Shown here: positions 7,945 to 14,990 of the stretch, one piece after another
Layout of the letters: the number at the start of each line of letters is the position of its first letter
Position numbering within the stretch: the first letter of the stretch is position 1
Notes under the pieces: generated by a model
Database searches by the model: none
Told to the model about the DNA's origin: nothing
Seen by the model: the letters and a program-made list of their open reading frames with translations, nothing else
Source: Pseudomonas sp. HMWF032
GTDB lineage: Bacteria > Pseudomonadota > Gammaproteobacteria > Pseudomonadales > Pseudomonadaceae
Length of the DNA: 64,000 nt
Assembly (NCBI RefSeq): GCF_003060885.1
Contig: NZ_QAIG01000012.1
Location: forward strand, 43,138-107,137
Direction of reading: 5' to 3'
Translations under genes and position numbers: made by a program

Positions 7945-8421
7945 ATGAATTCATCGAGTAATTTCCAATTTCCGATTGTCGGAGTTATCGAACGAGGCTC
8001 AAGCGTGAGCGCCTACGCGGCATGGAGTGAACGAGATCTGGAAACCTGCCCCTTTCATGAGTACTTGAGAACAAGGAACGCAAAGCACTCTTTGATCTGC
8101 GCGGACGGCTCTGCAAGAGCAGTGGAGAAGGTTACGCTGGCAGGGGTTGATTGGCAGCGCGTCATGGAGATTGGTCTCTTCATCCAGGTTGTTTCAGCGC
8201 TCCTGTCTTTTGGCAACATTCCAGCGCGTATCAGGCTGACGCACACTCAAATCCAACCTATCGCCCTTGACGAGACCCGCAATATTCTCCTCAAAGCATT
8301 GGCACAGCGACCGCATTTGTATACGCAACGAAGATCGCAAGGTGCTGTGCAATCATCATTGAAGCGTGCACGCTCGGTAGCGGATTTAGCAGCCTCTATT
8401 GCAAGTGAGCCTAAGCCGTGA
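7945..8421 (+). CDS. integron cassette 7: hypothetical protein related to cassette 5
   Basis: A 158-aa protein from the ATG at 7945 (MNSSSNFQFPIVGVIERG), 3 bp after attC f. It has an N-terminal FPIVGVIERGSSVSAY strand pair and a CADGSARAVEKVTL segment at about residues 52-65. These line up in order and spacing with FPVLLWRKGYSFVASS and VADSAGRIYKVKEY of cassette 5. A hydrophobic helix follows (VMEIGLFIQVVSALLSF), and the C-terminus is basic. The stop is next to attC g. The function is unknown. Confidence 0.7.
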   Translation: MNSSSNFQFPIVGVIERGSSVSAYAAWSERDLETCPFHEYLRTRNAKHSLICADGSARAVEKVTLAGVDWQRVMEIGLFIQVVSALLSFGNIPARIRLTHTQIQPIALDETRNILLKALAQRPHLYTQRRSQGAVQSSLKRARSVADLAASIASEPKP

Positions 8422-8422
8422 T

Positions 8423-8513
8423 GCCCAACCCACCAGTCAAGTTGGAGGCCTGTCAAGCTTCGGCTCTCCGATCATGCCGTCTCGTGCGGCGTCTCTTACA
8501 TCCACGCTAGGAC
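8423..8513 (+). repeat. attC site g (longer, diverged type)
   Basis: Left core GCCCAAC (8423-8429) and right end GCTAGGAC (8506-8513). Between them lie arms including GGAGGCCTGTC, GCTTCGGC and GCCGTCTCGTGCGGC, the last a stem-loop-like stretch. It follows directly on a stop codon and precedes the next ORF by a few bases. Confidence 0.6.
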
Positions 8514-8520
8514 AGCAATA

Positions 8521-8823
8521 GTGCGTCCATACCCTTCAAGAAGTTATCAGGCGATTTTTTGGCTTGTATTCGGTGGCGCACTCGCTTATTGCGTATACGG
8601 CTTGATCGTCGGTGATCTTTATTTTGTAGGTAAAAGTGGCCGTGGCGCTCACTTGCACGGAGTGCCAGCTTGGTGCTTTACCGCTTTTGTAACCTTCTTG
8701 GGAGCAGGGGTCTGGATGCGAGAGTTCTCAACCATTTCCTCTCGCTATCGAACAAGATTTGAAATCCTTTTTCTTGTCTCCGGCTTTTCTCTACTTGTTC
8801 TTGGCTGGAACTATTCACCTTAA
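8521..8823 (+). CDS. integron cassette 8: small integral membrane protein
   Basis: A 100-aa protein read from a GTG at 8521, 7 bp after attC g. It has three hydrophobic segments: about 10-28 (IFWLVFGGALAYCVYGLIVG), about 48-66 (PAWCFTAFVTFLGAGVW) and about 80-96 (EILFLVSGFSLLVLGW). A charged loop (REFSTISSRYRTRFE) lies before the last. It has no homology that I can name. Small membrane proteins are common cargo in cassette arrays. Confidence 0.62.
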   Translation: MRPYPSRSYQAIFWLVFGGALAYCVYGLIVGDLYFVGKSGRGAHLHGVPAWCFTAFVTFLGAGVWMREFSTISSRYRTRFEILFLVSGFSLLVLGWNYSP

Positions 8824-8825
8824 AG

Positions 8826-8936
8826 CCTTAGCCCTGCCATCTAGAGGGTATTTCCGGCTAATCGCACCTGGCTCCATGTGCTCGGGCATACCAGCGTCTA
8901 GTTGCTACCTTGGTGATCGCTATCCCGCGTTGGGTT
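8826..8936 (+). repeat. possible degenerate last attC region
   Basis: Downstream of the membrane protein are CCTTAGCC at 8826 and GTTGGGT at 8929-8935. They could be the outer cores of a decayed or long attC, but the intervening arms pair poorly. The array visibly ends here, because integrase-like coding remnant begins by about 8962. Confidence 0.3.
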
Positions 8937-8961
8937 GGTTCAAGTTTCGATTGGCTTCGTC

Positions 8962-9462
8962 GTAGTCCGGGCTGGTTTGGCCCGACTCTGGGGCGATCTG
9001 ACCGCTTGCCAGCCATAGGACGTACTGCGGATAGATTTTCACCAGCACATCGATCTCTTCAATACCAAGTCTCAGCGGACTCGTACTATCCCGATCCAAC
9101 CAGACCTTGAAAGGGCGTTGCTTGACTACTTCAAGGCCCATGGCCCGTTTCCGAACTGTATTCGGCATTTCAGCCGCGTCCAGGAATCGACATTGATCAA
9201 GTTACCTGCAGGTCAGGCAACCCATGTGCTTTGACACACATTCGCCAGTCATTTCGTCATTACGGGCGGCAACATCCTCACCCTGCACAAGGTGCTTGGT
9301 CACTCCTCTGTCACCATGACCATGCGCTATGCACACCTGGCCCCGGATCACCTGCAGGACGCTTTGCGCCGTAATCCCATCTTCGACACTTTTCGACACC
9401 GACCTAAGCCAGAAAGCAAAAAGCCCCGAAATCTTTTAGAAATCAGGGCTTTTAAAGTTTAG
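8962..9462 (+). pseudogene. tyrosine recombinase (phage/island integrase), C-terminal remnant with two nonsense codons
   Basis: A single frame reads from GLARLWGDLTACQP through NTKSQRTRTIPIQPDLERAL and LLDYFKAHGPFPN to HTFASHFVITGGNILTLHKV, LGHSSVTMTMRYAHLAPDHL and a stop at 9460-9462. The LGHSSVTMTMRYAHL part is the classical C-terminal box with the nucleophilic Tyr. A TAG interrupts at 9016-9018. A TGA at 9232-9234 replaces the Arg of the HxLRHTF motif (now HVL-stop-HTF), consistent with one CGA-to-TGA change. The N-terminal half is missing, so this is a dead enzyme. Confidence 0.85.
9383..9454. repeat. middle copy of the terminator/att-like repeat
   Basis: The order TTCGACACTT, TTCGACACCG, AAAGC, AAAAAGCCCCGAAATC, ATCAGGGCTTTT repeats the sequence at 10184-10257 next to tRNA-Gly, but without the tRNA part. 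The hairpin at 9418-9454 (AAAAAGCCCC...GGGCTTTT) could terminate transcription in both directions. It overlaps the end of the integrase remnant, a usual place for an att site. Confidence 0.65.
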
Positions 9463-9481
9463 CTGATGTTGTTTTCAGTAA

Positions 9482-9685
9482 TTAGGCAGTCTCACTTTCC
9501 AACGCCTCAACTATTTTTTCTAACTGAGCTACAGGTAGGTCATGTGGTGCCTCAATACGATCTTTCAACTTCTCTGAGAACTCAACAGCAGACTCTTGAT
9601 CTCTAAACATGAGCTGAATGGTTCCAGCATTTACAGACCATTGCTCTCCGTCTTTTGTCATCACCTTCGAAATCGAAATATTCAT
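9482..9685 (-). CDS. small conserved-looking hypothetical protein (67 aa)
   Basis: It starts MNISISKVMTKDGEQWSV at 9685 after a good AAGGAG site (about 9690-9695). A longer reading to 9742 runs through a terminator and is rejected. Residues 1-40 look like an edge-strand beta fold (GTIQLMFRDQESAVEFSEKL), and the acidic C-terminus (LEKIVEALESETA) is helical. No signal peptide or membrane segment. The function is unknown; it sits between two copies of the att-like repeat, so it is probably island cargo. Confidence 0.65.
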   Translation of the reverse strand: MNISISKVMTKDGEQWSVNAGTIQLMFRDQESAVEFSEKLKDRIEAPHDLPVAQLEKIVEALESETA

Positions 9686-9725
9686 GCCAGCTCCTTCAGC
9701 GAATTGAATCGAACAGCGATTTTTA

Positions 9726-9752
9726 AGCAAAAAAAAGACCAACAGCGTTGGC
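9726..9752 (-). terminator. intrinsic terminator upstream of the 67-aa gene
   Basis: On the minus strand GGCCAAC-GCT-GTTGGTC is followed by seven or more T residues. It would stop transcription coming from the tRNA-Gly side before the 67-aa gene. Confidence 0.7.
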
Positions 9753-9931
9753 CTTAACTTAAGGTACGAGCAGCACCTGATGACAATCAGATGAGCCTAT
9801 GCTGATCCAGAATTGTTGCATATAAATGACTGTTTACAAGTCCAGCTATCCGTTTGTCTGGTCGCTGCTAACTGAAACTTTTTCGAAATATTTTTCCAAT
9901 AGCTTGCCGTCTTCACTTTGAGGGCAAGATT

Positions 9932-10138
9932 TTGAATCGCAACACACGCAAGACACTCACCGCCATTGCTGACCACAACGAAGATGCTGCTATTGCGCTG
10001 ATGCGCGCTGCAGAGCGTACAGGCGATGAAGTCCTTAGGCATCAAATGCTTCGTGTCATCCACCGCCTTAACCAAGATGCAATCGACTTGCGCTCCCTTC
10101 GCGATGATGCTCAGTCATCCGTACGCAAGCTTGCTTGA
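9932..10138 (+). CDS. small helical hypothetical protein (68 aa, TTG start)
   Basis: It reads from a TTG at 9932 with GAGGG upstream: MNRNTRKTLTAIADHNEDAA and on to SVRKLA. The whole protein is predicted helical and rich in Ala, Arg and Asp, without membrane segments. The start is uncertain because no ATG lies nearby, but the even codon pattern and the clean stop before the repeat support a real gene. The function is unknown. Confidence 0.5.
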   Translation: MNRNTRKTLTAIADHNEDAAIALMRAAERTGDEVLRHQMLRVIHRLNQDAIDLRSLRDDAQSSVRKLA

Positions 10139-10183
10139 CCGTCTTGCCGCATTGGCCAGACTCTTTCCAGGTCTGTAATCAAC

Positions 10184-10257
10184 CTTCGACACTTCTTCGA
10201 CACTGCCTGACGCCGAAAAGCAAAAAGCCCCGAAATCTGTAGAGAATTCAGGGCTTT
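10184..10257. repeat. right copy of the terminator/att-like repeat (tRNA-Gly terminator)
   Basis: TTCGACACTTCTTCGACACT is followed by GAAAAGC and the hairpin AAAAAGCCCC...GGGCTTT (10222-10257). Read on the minus strand it lies about 14 bp downstream of tRNA-Gly and ends in GGGGCTTTTTGC, so it is the natural terminator of the tRNA transcript. With the tRNA 3' end it forms the intact att-like sequence whose copies sit at 4916 and, in part, 9383. Confidence 0.7.
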
Positions 10258-10270
10258 AGAAACTGCTATT

Positions 10271-10344
10271 TGGAGCGGGTGATGGGAATCGAACCCACGG
10301 CTCTAGCTTGGGAAGCTAGGGTATTACCATTATACGACACCCGC
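10271..10344 (-). tRNA. tRNA-Gly(CCC)
   Basis: A 74-nt cloverleaf on the minus strand with encoded CCA. The acceptor GCGGGTG pairs with CACCCGC. The anticodon stem CTAGC/GCTAG holds the loop TTCCCAA (anticodon CCC). The T arm contains GGGTTCGATTCCC. Its 3' end faces the accessory region and is partly duplicated at 4973-5000. Confidence 0.95.
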
Positions 10345-10439
10345 AGCGGGTGCCTTTATACCGGAAGTCTTGGCCGAAATGAAGCCTGCAGCGCGGCTAT
10401 CTGTGGCTGGGCGCTGCAGGCTTGGGGCGTAGCGGTGGT

Positions 10440-11324
10440 TCATACGGCTATCGCGTGGTGCAAGCCGTGCTGTGGACGGTAGCTGGAGTTGGTGCGTGCC
10501 GGGGCCTGCAGGAACTTGAGCATGACGGACTGACTCTGCAGCCAGGCCTTCTTGTGCTCCATGTCGAGAAAGTGCCCGGTGTTGTCGATAGTGGCGAACT
10601 GGCAGTCACTCAGGTACTCAGCAAACAGGCGCACGTCATCCGGAGCGGTGTATTCGTCGTGCTCGCCGTTGATAAATAGCAGCGGGATGTCGATGGCCGA
10701 CAGGCATTCCATCTGGCAGTGGTTGTCCATGTGCACCACCTGGTTGATATGCGCATGCATTTGCAGGTACTCGTGGCTTTCCAGGCTGCTGATATGACGC
10801 TGGTTGTAGCGTTTGAATAGAGAGGGCAAGTATTTGCCGATGGTGCTGTTTACCAACCGCCCGACATTCTCGCCGTCGATGGCCTGCAGGTAGGTCATGC
10901 CTTTTTCCAGGTAGTCGAGCATTGGTGCGTTGAGCAGTGGCGAAAAGGAGGTGATGACCGCCTTTTCGATGCGTTCGGGGCGTTGCGCCAGGGCCAGCAT
11001 GGCGGCTACGCCACCCCATGAGAACGACAACAGGTAGTCAACCTGAAACTGCTCAATCAGCTCCAGCAGAATGCTGGCTTCATCTTCCTTGCTGATCGGT
11101 CGGATATGGCTGTTGTGTGGCTTGGACTGGCCGGCGTAGGGCTGATCGTAAAGCACCACATTGAACTGTGGTTGCAGGTATTTGAGGGTTTGCGCAAAGG
11201 CGGCGGTGGTGGCCAGCGAGCCGTTGATCAGGATGATGGTCTTGCGCGCGCTGGGGCTGGCATAGAACTCCGTGTGTACCTTGAACGTCCTGTGTATATC
11301 GACGACAGCGGTGGCTGGCTTCAT
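10440..11324 (-). CDS. phaG: PhaG: 3-hydroxyacyl-ACP:CoA transacylase / thioesterase (alpha/beta hydrolase)
   Basis: A 294-aa protein, the length of Pseudomonas PhaG (295 aa), linking de novo fatty-acid synthesis to medium-chain polyhydroxyalkanoate precursors. It starts MKPATAVVDIHRTFKVHTEF; the segments INGSLATTAAFAQT and DQPYAGQSKPHN are diagnostic of the PhaG/RhlA group. The nucleophile is Ser102 in SFSWGG, the acid lies in NGEHDEYT and the histidine in TGHFLDME near the C-terminus. RhlA (HAA synthase) is the main alternative, but the similarity pattern favours PhaG. GGAGG precedes the ATG at 11324. The gene appears monocistronic. Confidence 0.88.
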   Translation of the reverse strand: MKPATAVVDIHRTFKVHTEFYASPSARKTIILINGSLATTAAFAQTLKYLQPQFNVVLYDQPYAGQSKPHNSHIRPISKEDEASILLELIEQFQVDYLLSFSWGGVAAMLALAQRPERIEKAVITSFSPLLNAPMLDYLEKGMTYLQAIDGENVGRLVNSTIGKYLPSLFKRYNQRHISSLESHEYLQMHAHINQVVHMDNHCQMECLSAIDIPLLFINGEHDEYTAPDDVRLFAEYLSDCQFATIDNTGHFLDMEHKKAWLQSQSVMLKFLQAPARTNSSYRPQHGLHHAIAV

Positions 11325-11724
11325 GTCGTTTCCTCCTGGCGCAAAAATGGGCATGGCAAAACGGCGGTGCCGTTGAACCGGGCTAAGCAGGACAGTCAGG
11401 AAAGCGCCTGGACGTGACAGCAGGATGTCAGGCTGGAGGATTTTATAAGTTTTTTATTTTCAATTAGTTAGGGCTGAAATAGAGCATCCGTCCACACCCT
11501 TTAGCAGGTGTGGAGTGGCGTCTTTGACCAGGCAGGAACCCATTTCGCGCAGTGCGCAAGTAACCGATGAAACGTTTAGATGGCTTATGTGACTATTAAG
11601 TCACTATAAGACTTTATGGTTCAATTTAAGCAGCCGCGTTCGGGCTGGCGCAAGTGAATATTGGAATATCGAACAACCGTCTGTCGGTTAGCTAGCTAAG
11701 TATGTGACTTGAGTGCGGACAGTC
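11325..11724. other. phaG leader / rsuA downstream region
   Basis: 400 bp without a gene. It holds an AT-rich tract (about 11440-11475) upstream of phaG, a hairpin CCACACC-CTTTAGCA-GGTGTGG at 11493-11515, the near-palindrome TGACTATTAAGTCA at 11589-11602 and a small AACCG/CGGTT hairpin at 11675-11689 that may end the rsuA transcript. No promoter can be assigned with confidence. Confidence 0.4.
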
Positions 11725-12417
11725 TTAGAAGCAGGCGATTTCCGCTGCTGTCAAGGCGCGGTACTGGCCGGGGGCTAACTGCGGGTCAAGTTGGATGGCG
11801 CCCATGCTCAGGCGATGCAGGCCGATGACCTTGTTCTGGAAGTGGCCAAACATGCGCTTGACCTGGTGGTAACGGCCTTCGTGCAGGGTCAGCAGGGCGC
11901 TGTGGCTATCCAGAATGACCAGCTCGGCGGGCAGGGTGGTGAGGTCTTCATAGGCGAAGTACAGGCCGCGGGCGAACACCGCAATGTACTCAGGAGTGAT
12001 CGGCTGTTCGGTCTCAACCCGATAGACCTTGCCCAGGCGGCTGCGCGGCTCGGTCAGGCGGCGCGACCATTGGCCGTCGTTGGTGATCAGCAGCAGGCCG
12101 CTGGTATTCAGGTCCAGGCGGCCTGCCAGGTGCAGGTCGTTTTTGTCGGGCTCATCGAGCAAATCCAGCACCGTGCGGTGCTGTTCATGTTCGGTGGCGC
12201 TGACCACGCCGATGGGTTTGTGCAGCATGAAATAGCGTGCGGCTTTGCCGGCCTGCATCAGCTCGGTTTCAACCTCGATACGGCTGAACTGGCTGACTTC
12301 GCACAGGCCATCGCAAACCACCGCGCCGTCCACTCGTACGCAGCCGTTGGCCAGCAGTTGGCGGGCCGCTTGGCGATTGAGTTGGGGCTGGTTGCTAAGA
12401 AAACGGTCGAGGCGCAT
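11725..12417 (-). CDS. rsuA: 16S rRNA pseudouridine(516) synthase RsuA
   Basis: A 230-aa protein with an N-terminal S4 RNA-binding domain (residues 1-50, MRLDRFLSNQPQLNRQAAR) and a RsuA/RluB-type catalytic domain. The catalytic aspartate is Asp102 in AGRLDLNTSGLLLIT, the same number as in E. coli RsuA. It isomerises U516 of 16S rRNA in the assembling small subunit. It lies 2 bp after the CWC gene, the last of a three-gene minus-strand operon. Confidence 0.92.
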   Translation of the reverse strand: MRLDRFLSNQPQLNRQAARQLLANGCVRVDGAVVCDGLCEVSQFSRIEVETELMQAGKAARYFMLHKPIGVVSATEHEQHRTVLDLLDEPDKNDLHLAGRLDLNTSGLLLITNDGQWSRRLTEPRSRLGKVYRVETEQPITPEYIAVFARGLYFAYEDLTTLPAELVILDSHSALLTLHEGRYHQVKRMFGHFQNKVIGLHRLSMGAIQLDPQLAPGQYRALTAAEIACF

Positions 12418-12419
12418 GG

Positions 12420-12626
12420 CTAGTCAGCCGAGGGCTCGGGCAAGCCCTGAGCGCAGCGTGGGCACAGGCAGCTGCGGTTGCGCTGCTCGGGCGGCAGCTT
12501 GGCCAGCTGCGCGGCATCGACCGGCACGTTAAAACACCAGCACTCGCTCACCGGTGCGTCTGCGCCAGCCTGGGCGCATTGGTTGAACTGCCCGCAGCAG
12601 GGGCAGCGGTGGGTGTCATCACTCAC
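12420..12626 (-). CDS. cysteine-rich CWC family protein
   Basis: A 68-aa protein with the pattern of the cysteine-rich CWC family: CPCCGQFNQC near the N-terminus, ECWCFNV in the middle and SCLCPRCAQ near the end. The cysteine pairs suggest zinc or metal binding. The start overlaps the stop of the upstream diguanylate cyclase gene by 4 bp (ATGA), implying translational coupling. The biochemical function is unknown. Confidence 0.85.
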   Translation of the reverse strand: MSDDTHRCPCCGQFNQCAQAGADAPVSECWCFNVPVDAAQLAKLPPEQRNRSCLCPRCAQGLPEPSAD

Positions 12627-14095
12627 GCGATTTCTTCACACAGGCGATTGCGGCCGCCCTGTTTGGCCCGGTACAGGGCGCGGTCGGCGCGGGTGATCAG
12701 CTGCTCCAGGGATTCATCGGCATGCAATTGCGCCAGGCCGATGCTGGTGGTGATGCGCAGCTGCGCGCCGTTGAAGCTGATGCTGCTTTGCTCGGTTTGC
12801 TGGCGGATTTTCTCGCCCAGCTCGCGTGCCTGCTCGGGTGTGGTGTCCTTGAGTAGCAGGATAAATTCCTCGCCACCCCAGCGGCAGATGATGTCGGACT
12901 GGCGCAGGGTGCTGCGCAGGTCGCTGGCAAAGCGGCGCAGCACTTCATCACCGGCCATATGGCCCTGGCTGTCGTTGAGTTGCTTGAAGTTGTCCAGGTC
13001 AAGCATCAGCGCGCACAGCGGGTTGGGATTGCGTCGGGCTTCCTGTAGCGCCTGGTTGGCCAGCAGATCAAAGCCGCGGCGGTTGGGCAGCTCAGTCAAC
13101 TGATCGGTGGTGGCCAGCGCGCTGATGCGGCGTTGATAACGGCCCATTGCCAGGCTGACCAGGGTGATGACGATGCTGGTGATCACTAAACAGATCAGCA
13201 GGTTCAGGTACAGCGACTTGCGGATACCGGCGATTGCACCGTCTTCATGCTTGTCGACAAACAGATACCAGTTCAGCTCAGGAATAAAGCGCACATTGAG
13301 GAAGTGGTCGCGACCATGCTCCTGGTACTCGAAATCCCCACTTTGCGGGTGTGGCAGTTTTTCCAGAAGCGCCTCAAGGCCGGGAATTTCTTTGAGTGAC
13401 AGGCCAACTCGGGCACCCATCGGCCCACCGTTGGCACCGGTCAGTACCAACCGACCACTGGTGTCGACAAAGAACACGCTGCGTTCATAGCGCTGCTGGT
13501 AGGTGTCGATCAGCTTGACCACCGCATCCACCGTCAGGCCGACACCGGTGGCGCCGATAAAGCGCTGGTTGTAGTCGAATACCTTGTAGTTGATAAACAC
13601 AGTCAGGCGGTCGTCGTTGGCCATGTCGACGTCGACATTGATCTCGTAGGGCGCTTGCATGTCACGCACGCGGAAATACCAGTCGTCGCGCGGTTCGGTT
13701 TTCTTGACCTGCTTGAGAACCCCCTTGGCCTGGTAGTAGGTGTGGGTTTTGTCGGAAACGAAAAAGCTGGTGACCGTGGCGTAGTGCTCTTGCACCTCGC
13801 GCAGGTAACGGGTGATCTGCTCGGAATCCTGTTCGCCGCTCAGCACCCAGTCGCGCACATAGGTGTCGCGGGACATCATCGAGGAAATCAGGATGGGTCG
13901 AACCAAGTCCTTCTGGATTTCCGAGTAAACGTTGTCCGAGGTCAGCGGCAGTTCAGTATTGATGATCCCGGCACGGATCGAGTTGAGGGCGGTGTAATAA
14001 CTGGCCAGCGACGTGGCGAGGAAGCCGCAACCGAGCAGAACCAGCAGAAGCACGATCAAGGAGCGTTGATGCTTCAGGGGAGCGGGCTGTGACAT
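12623..14095 (-). CDS. membrane diguanylate cyclase with dCache-type sensor
   Basis: A 490-aa inner-membrane protein. There is an N-terminal transmembrane helix (about 13-33), a periplasmic Cache-type domain (about 35-290, with the paired strand region YEINVDVDMANDDRLTVFIN), a second helix (about 295-315) and a C-terminal GGDEF domain. The active site is intact as GGEEF (about 404-408), and an I-site RQSD lies five residues before it. It therefore should make c-di-GMP with product inhibition. It is first in an operon with the CWC protein and rsuA. A functional link to the cellulose operon 18 kb away is possible but not shown. Confidence 0.9.
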   Translation of the reverse strand: MSQPAPLKHQRSLIVLLLVLLGCGFLATSLASYYTALNSIRAGIINTELPLTSDNVYSEIQKDLVRPILISSMMSRDTYVRDWVLSGEQDSEQITRYLREVQEHYATVTSFFVSDKTHTYYQAKGVLKQVKKTEPRDDWYFRVRDMQAPYEINVDVDMANDDRLTVFINYKVFDYNQRFIGATGVGLTVDAVVKLIDTYQQRYERSVFFVDTSGRLVLTGANGGPMGARVGLSLKEIPGLEALLEKLPHPQSGDFEYQEHGRDHFLNVRFIPELNWYLFVDKHEDGAIAGIRKSLYLNLLICLVITSIVITLVSLAMGRYQRRISALATTDQLTELPNRRGFDLLANQALQEARRNPNPLCALMLDLDNFKQLNDSQGHMAGDEVLRRFASDLRSTLRQSDIICRWGGEEFILLLKDTTPEQARELGEKIRQQTEQSSISFNGAQLRITTSIGLAQLHADESLEQLITRADRALYRAKQGGRNRLCEEIA

Positions 14096-14110
14096 GCAAA
14101 ACTCTGCTGG

Positions 14111-14233
14111 TTAATTTATCGCCGCATTGTAGCCTCCGGCACGCCGCTGCGCTGCTGAAACATAAGGGGCTTCTTTGTTGGCCAGCATGCTACTTGCTGC
14201 CACAGGCCCAGGCGGACTAAGGTGGGGCTCCAT
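14111..14233 (-). CDS. possible 40-aa peptide upstream of the cyclase gene
   Basis: The ATG at 14233 follows AAGGAGACTCTC, a better ribosome site than that of the cyclase gene 15 bp downstream. The peptide starts MEPHLSPPGPVAASSMLANK and contains KEAPYVSAAQRRAGGY; it is polar without a signal sequence. It may be a short gene or a leader peptide for the cyclase operon. No homology is recognised. Confidence 0.35.
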   Translation of the reverse strand: MEPHLSPPGPVAASSMLANKEAPYVSAAQRRAGGYNAAIN

Positions 14234-14323
14234 GAGAGTCTCCTTGGTGACCCGTTCTGTGTTGTTTGCATTGCGCCTTGCTGAGCTGCCCCTGTTTGCA
14301 GCCCCTCCAGCAATCGAGCCGCC

Positions 14324-14986
14324 ATGCCCCGCCAGCCTGTACCCTACCGCATTCGCTATTTCACCCTGAGCATCGGTGTGGAGGATTTCCACTTGTGCTC
14401 TCTACGCGATAAACAGCAATTTGCCGATGACGATGGCCTCGCCGAACAGGCCGGTATCTCCTCGGCCACCTGGCCGTTGTTTGGCCAATTGTGGCCGGCC
14501 GGCGAGGTGCTGGCGCAAACCCTGAGCGGTATGGCGGTTGAGGGGCTGCGCATCCTGGAACTGGGCTGCGGCCTGGGGCTGACCAGTCTGGTGTTGCAGC
14601 GCCTGGGGGCGGATATCACCGCCAGTGATTACCACCCGCTGGCGGGGGAGTTTCTACTGCGCAATGCCGCGCTTAATCAACTGGAGCCGGTGCCTTATCA
14701 GCGCTGCGACTGGGCCGAGGACTATCAGCAACTGGGTCTGTTCGATCTGGTGATCGGCAGCGATCTGCTCTACGAGCGCGACCACCCCAGGCTGCTGGCC
14801 GGGTTTATCGCCCGCCATTGCAATCACCATGCAGCGGTGCTGATTGTCGACCCTGGGCGTGGCAATAGCGCGCGGTTTTCCCGGCATATGCTGGAGCACG
14901 GCTATCTGCAGTTGGCTGATGGCCTGAACCTGCTGGATAACACGGATGCGCCGTTTAAAGGGCGCATCCTCAGTTATCGGCGTTAG
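14324..14986 (+). CDS. class I SAM-dependent methyltransferase
   Basis: A 220-aa protein. The SAM-binding motif I is LRILELGCGLGLTSLVL (residues about 77-93), followed by an acidic motif II (ITASDYHP) and a motif IV-like DLVIGSDLLYERDH. That region resembles protein-lysine/METTL21-type or nicotinamide N-methyltransferase-like enzymes. The ATG at 14324 has no strong ribosome site. The substrate is unknown. Confidence 0.8.
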   Translation: MPRQPVPYRIRYFTLSIGVEDFHLCSLRDKQQFADDDGLAEQAGISSATWPLFGQLWPAGEVLAQTLSGMAVEGLRILELGCGLGLTSLVLQRLGADITASDYHPLAGEFLLRNAALNQLEPVPYQRCDWAEDYQQLGLFDLVIGSDLLYERDHPRLLAGFIARHCNHHAAVLIVDPGRGNSARFSRHMLEHGYLQLADGLNLLDNTDAPFKGRILSYRR

Positions 14987-14990
14987 CGCG

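Noticed and set aside
5255..8936. CRISPR array as explanation of the repeated elements at 5.2-8.9 kb
   Set aside because: The repeats are 45-91 bp, diverged and separated by ORFs of 300-500 bp; there are no short regular spacers and no cas genes.
8920..9168. Minus-strand frame opposite the integrase remnant
   Set aside because: The plus-strand frame shows clear tyrosine recombinase motifs; the antisense frame is a by-product.
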